64,000 nt of DNA from Terrimonas ferruginea DSM 30193. GTDB taxonomy: Bacteria; Bacteroidota; Bacteroidia; Chitinophagales; Chitinophagaceae. How positions within the stretch are numbered: the stretch's first letter is position 1; each line of letters begins with the position of its first letter. This document shows, piece after piece, positions 63,967-64,000 of this stretch. Both the position numbers and the translations under genes were made by a program. The stretch lies in contig NZ_KE384398.1 of assembly GCF_000425585.1 (NCBI RefSeq), positions 1 to 64,000 on the forward strand. The letters run 5' to 3'. The notes beneath the pieces are model-generated. The model had not been told where the DNA came from. It worked only from the letters and a program-made list of their open reading frames with translations, and did not search any database.

Positions 63967-64000
63967 TAAGGCAAATCCAGATAGTTGTTATTGCGATAAT

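Overview
The window looks like chromosome from a Bacteroidota (phylum Bacteroidetes) bacterium, most likely of the Chitinophaga/Niastella type. The evidence is the set of protein families: TonB-dependent receptors with a CarboxypepD_reg-like N-terminal domain, outer-membrane beta-barrel proteins of the OMP_b-brl_3 type, secreted proteins with a C-terminal type IX secretion (T9SS) sorting domain, LytS/LytTR pairs, DUF4369-thioredoxin proteins, serine hydrolases with SxxK/YxN motifs, and TAnnTTTG-like -7 promoter boxes. No rRNA, tRNA or CRISPR array was seen. The genus is an inference.

Layout. 1-247: start of an IS4-type transposase running off the left edge. 480-4188: small accessory genes (CARDB secreted protein, AraC-type regulator, VOC protein, DUF1569 protein, acetyltransferase). 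4245-9399: two serine hydrolases, a thioredoxin-like protein and a TetR regulator. 9383-17762: two TonB-dependent receptors, a lipoprotein next to a metzincin protease, and a TPR protein. 18087-22287: outer-membrane protein plus LytS-type kinase plus LytTR regulator. 22386-26213: a 1275-residue fungalysin-type (M36) protease exported by T9SS. 26341-27126: HAD phosphatase. 27127-27637: a relic zone with four REP-like palindromes and a broken WD40 gene.

27638-37775 (minus strand) is the most unusual part: seven tightly packed genes encoding a VWA-like lipoprotein, a small three-helix membrane protein, a tubulin/FtsZ-like GTPase-fold protein, a 1168-residue protein with an actin/Hsp70-type ATPase domain, a single-pass membrane protein, a MotA/ExbB/ZorA-like channel subunit with a long coiled-coil tail, and a MotB/ZorB-like subunit with an OmpA-like domain. 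The combination implies an ion-driven envelope machine coupled to two cytoskeletal-type NTPases and an outer-membrane or periplasmic VWA sensor. It shares the motor with Zorya but has none of the Zorya effectors. It resembles the predicted FtsZ-like/VWA/OmpA membrane-remodelling systems described by Makarova and Koonin. Its function is unknown.

38252-52982: TPR lipoprotein, PH/SHOCT protein, a NarL-type two-component pair, T9SS cargo, a TPR/HTH regulator, a NamZ-type muramidase, an outer-membrane beta-barrel protein and a DUF1080-like protein. 53264-58063: three co-directional secreted proteins of unknown function. 58234-63203: a LamG/T9SS protein, two short-chain dehydrogenases, and a decayed copy of the LamG gene's 3' end. 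The right edge holds AT-rich unknown ORFs.

Two shared regulatory motifs stand out. A GTCACC-N4-(A/G)GTGAC operator occurs both between the second serine hydrolase and tetR and in front of the TPR gene at 15290, 6 bp from the -7 box in both places. An AATCAT..CTTTTTTA element lies at a fixed distance from the -7 box of three secreted-protein genes (43580, 53198, 58072). All calls come from reading the sequence; no database search was possible.
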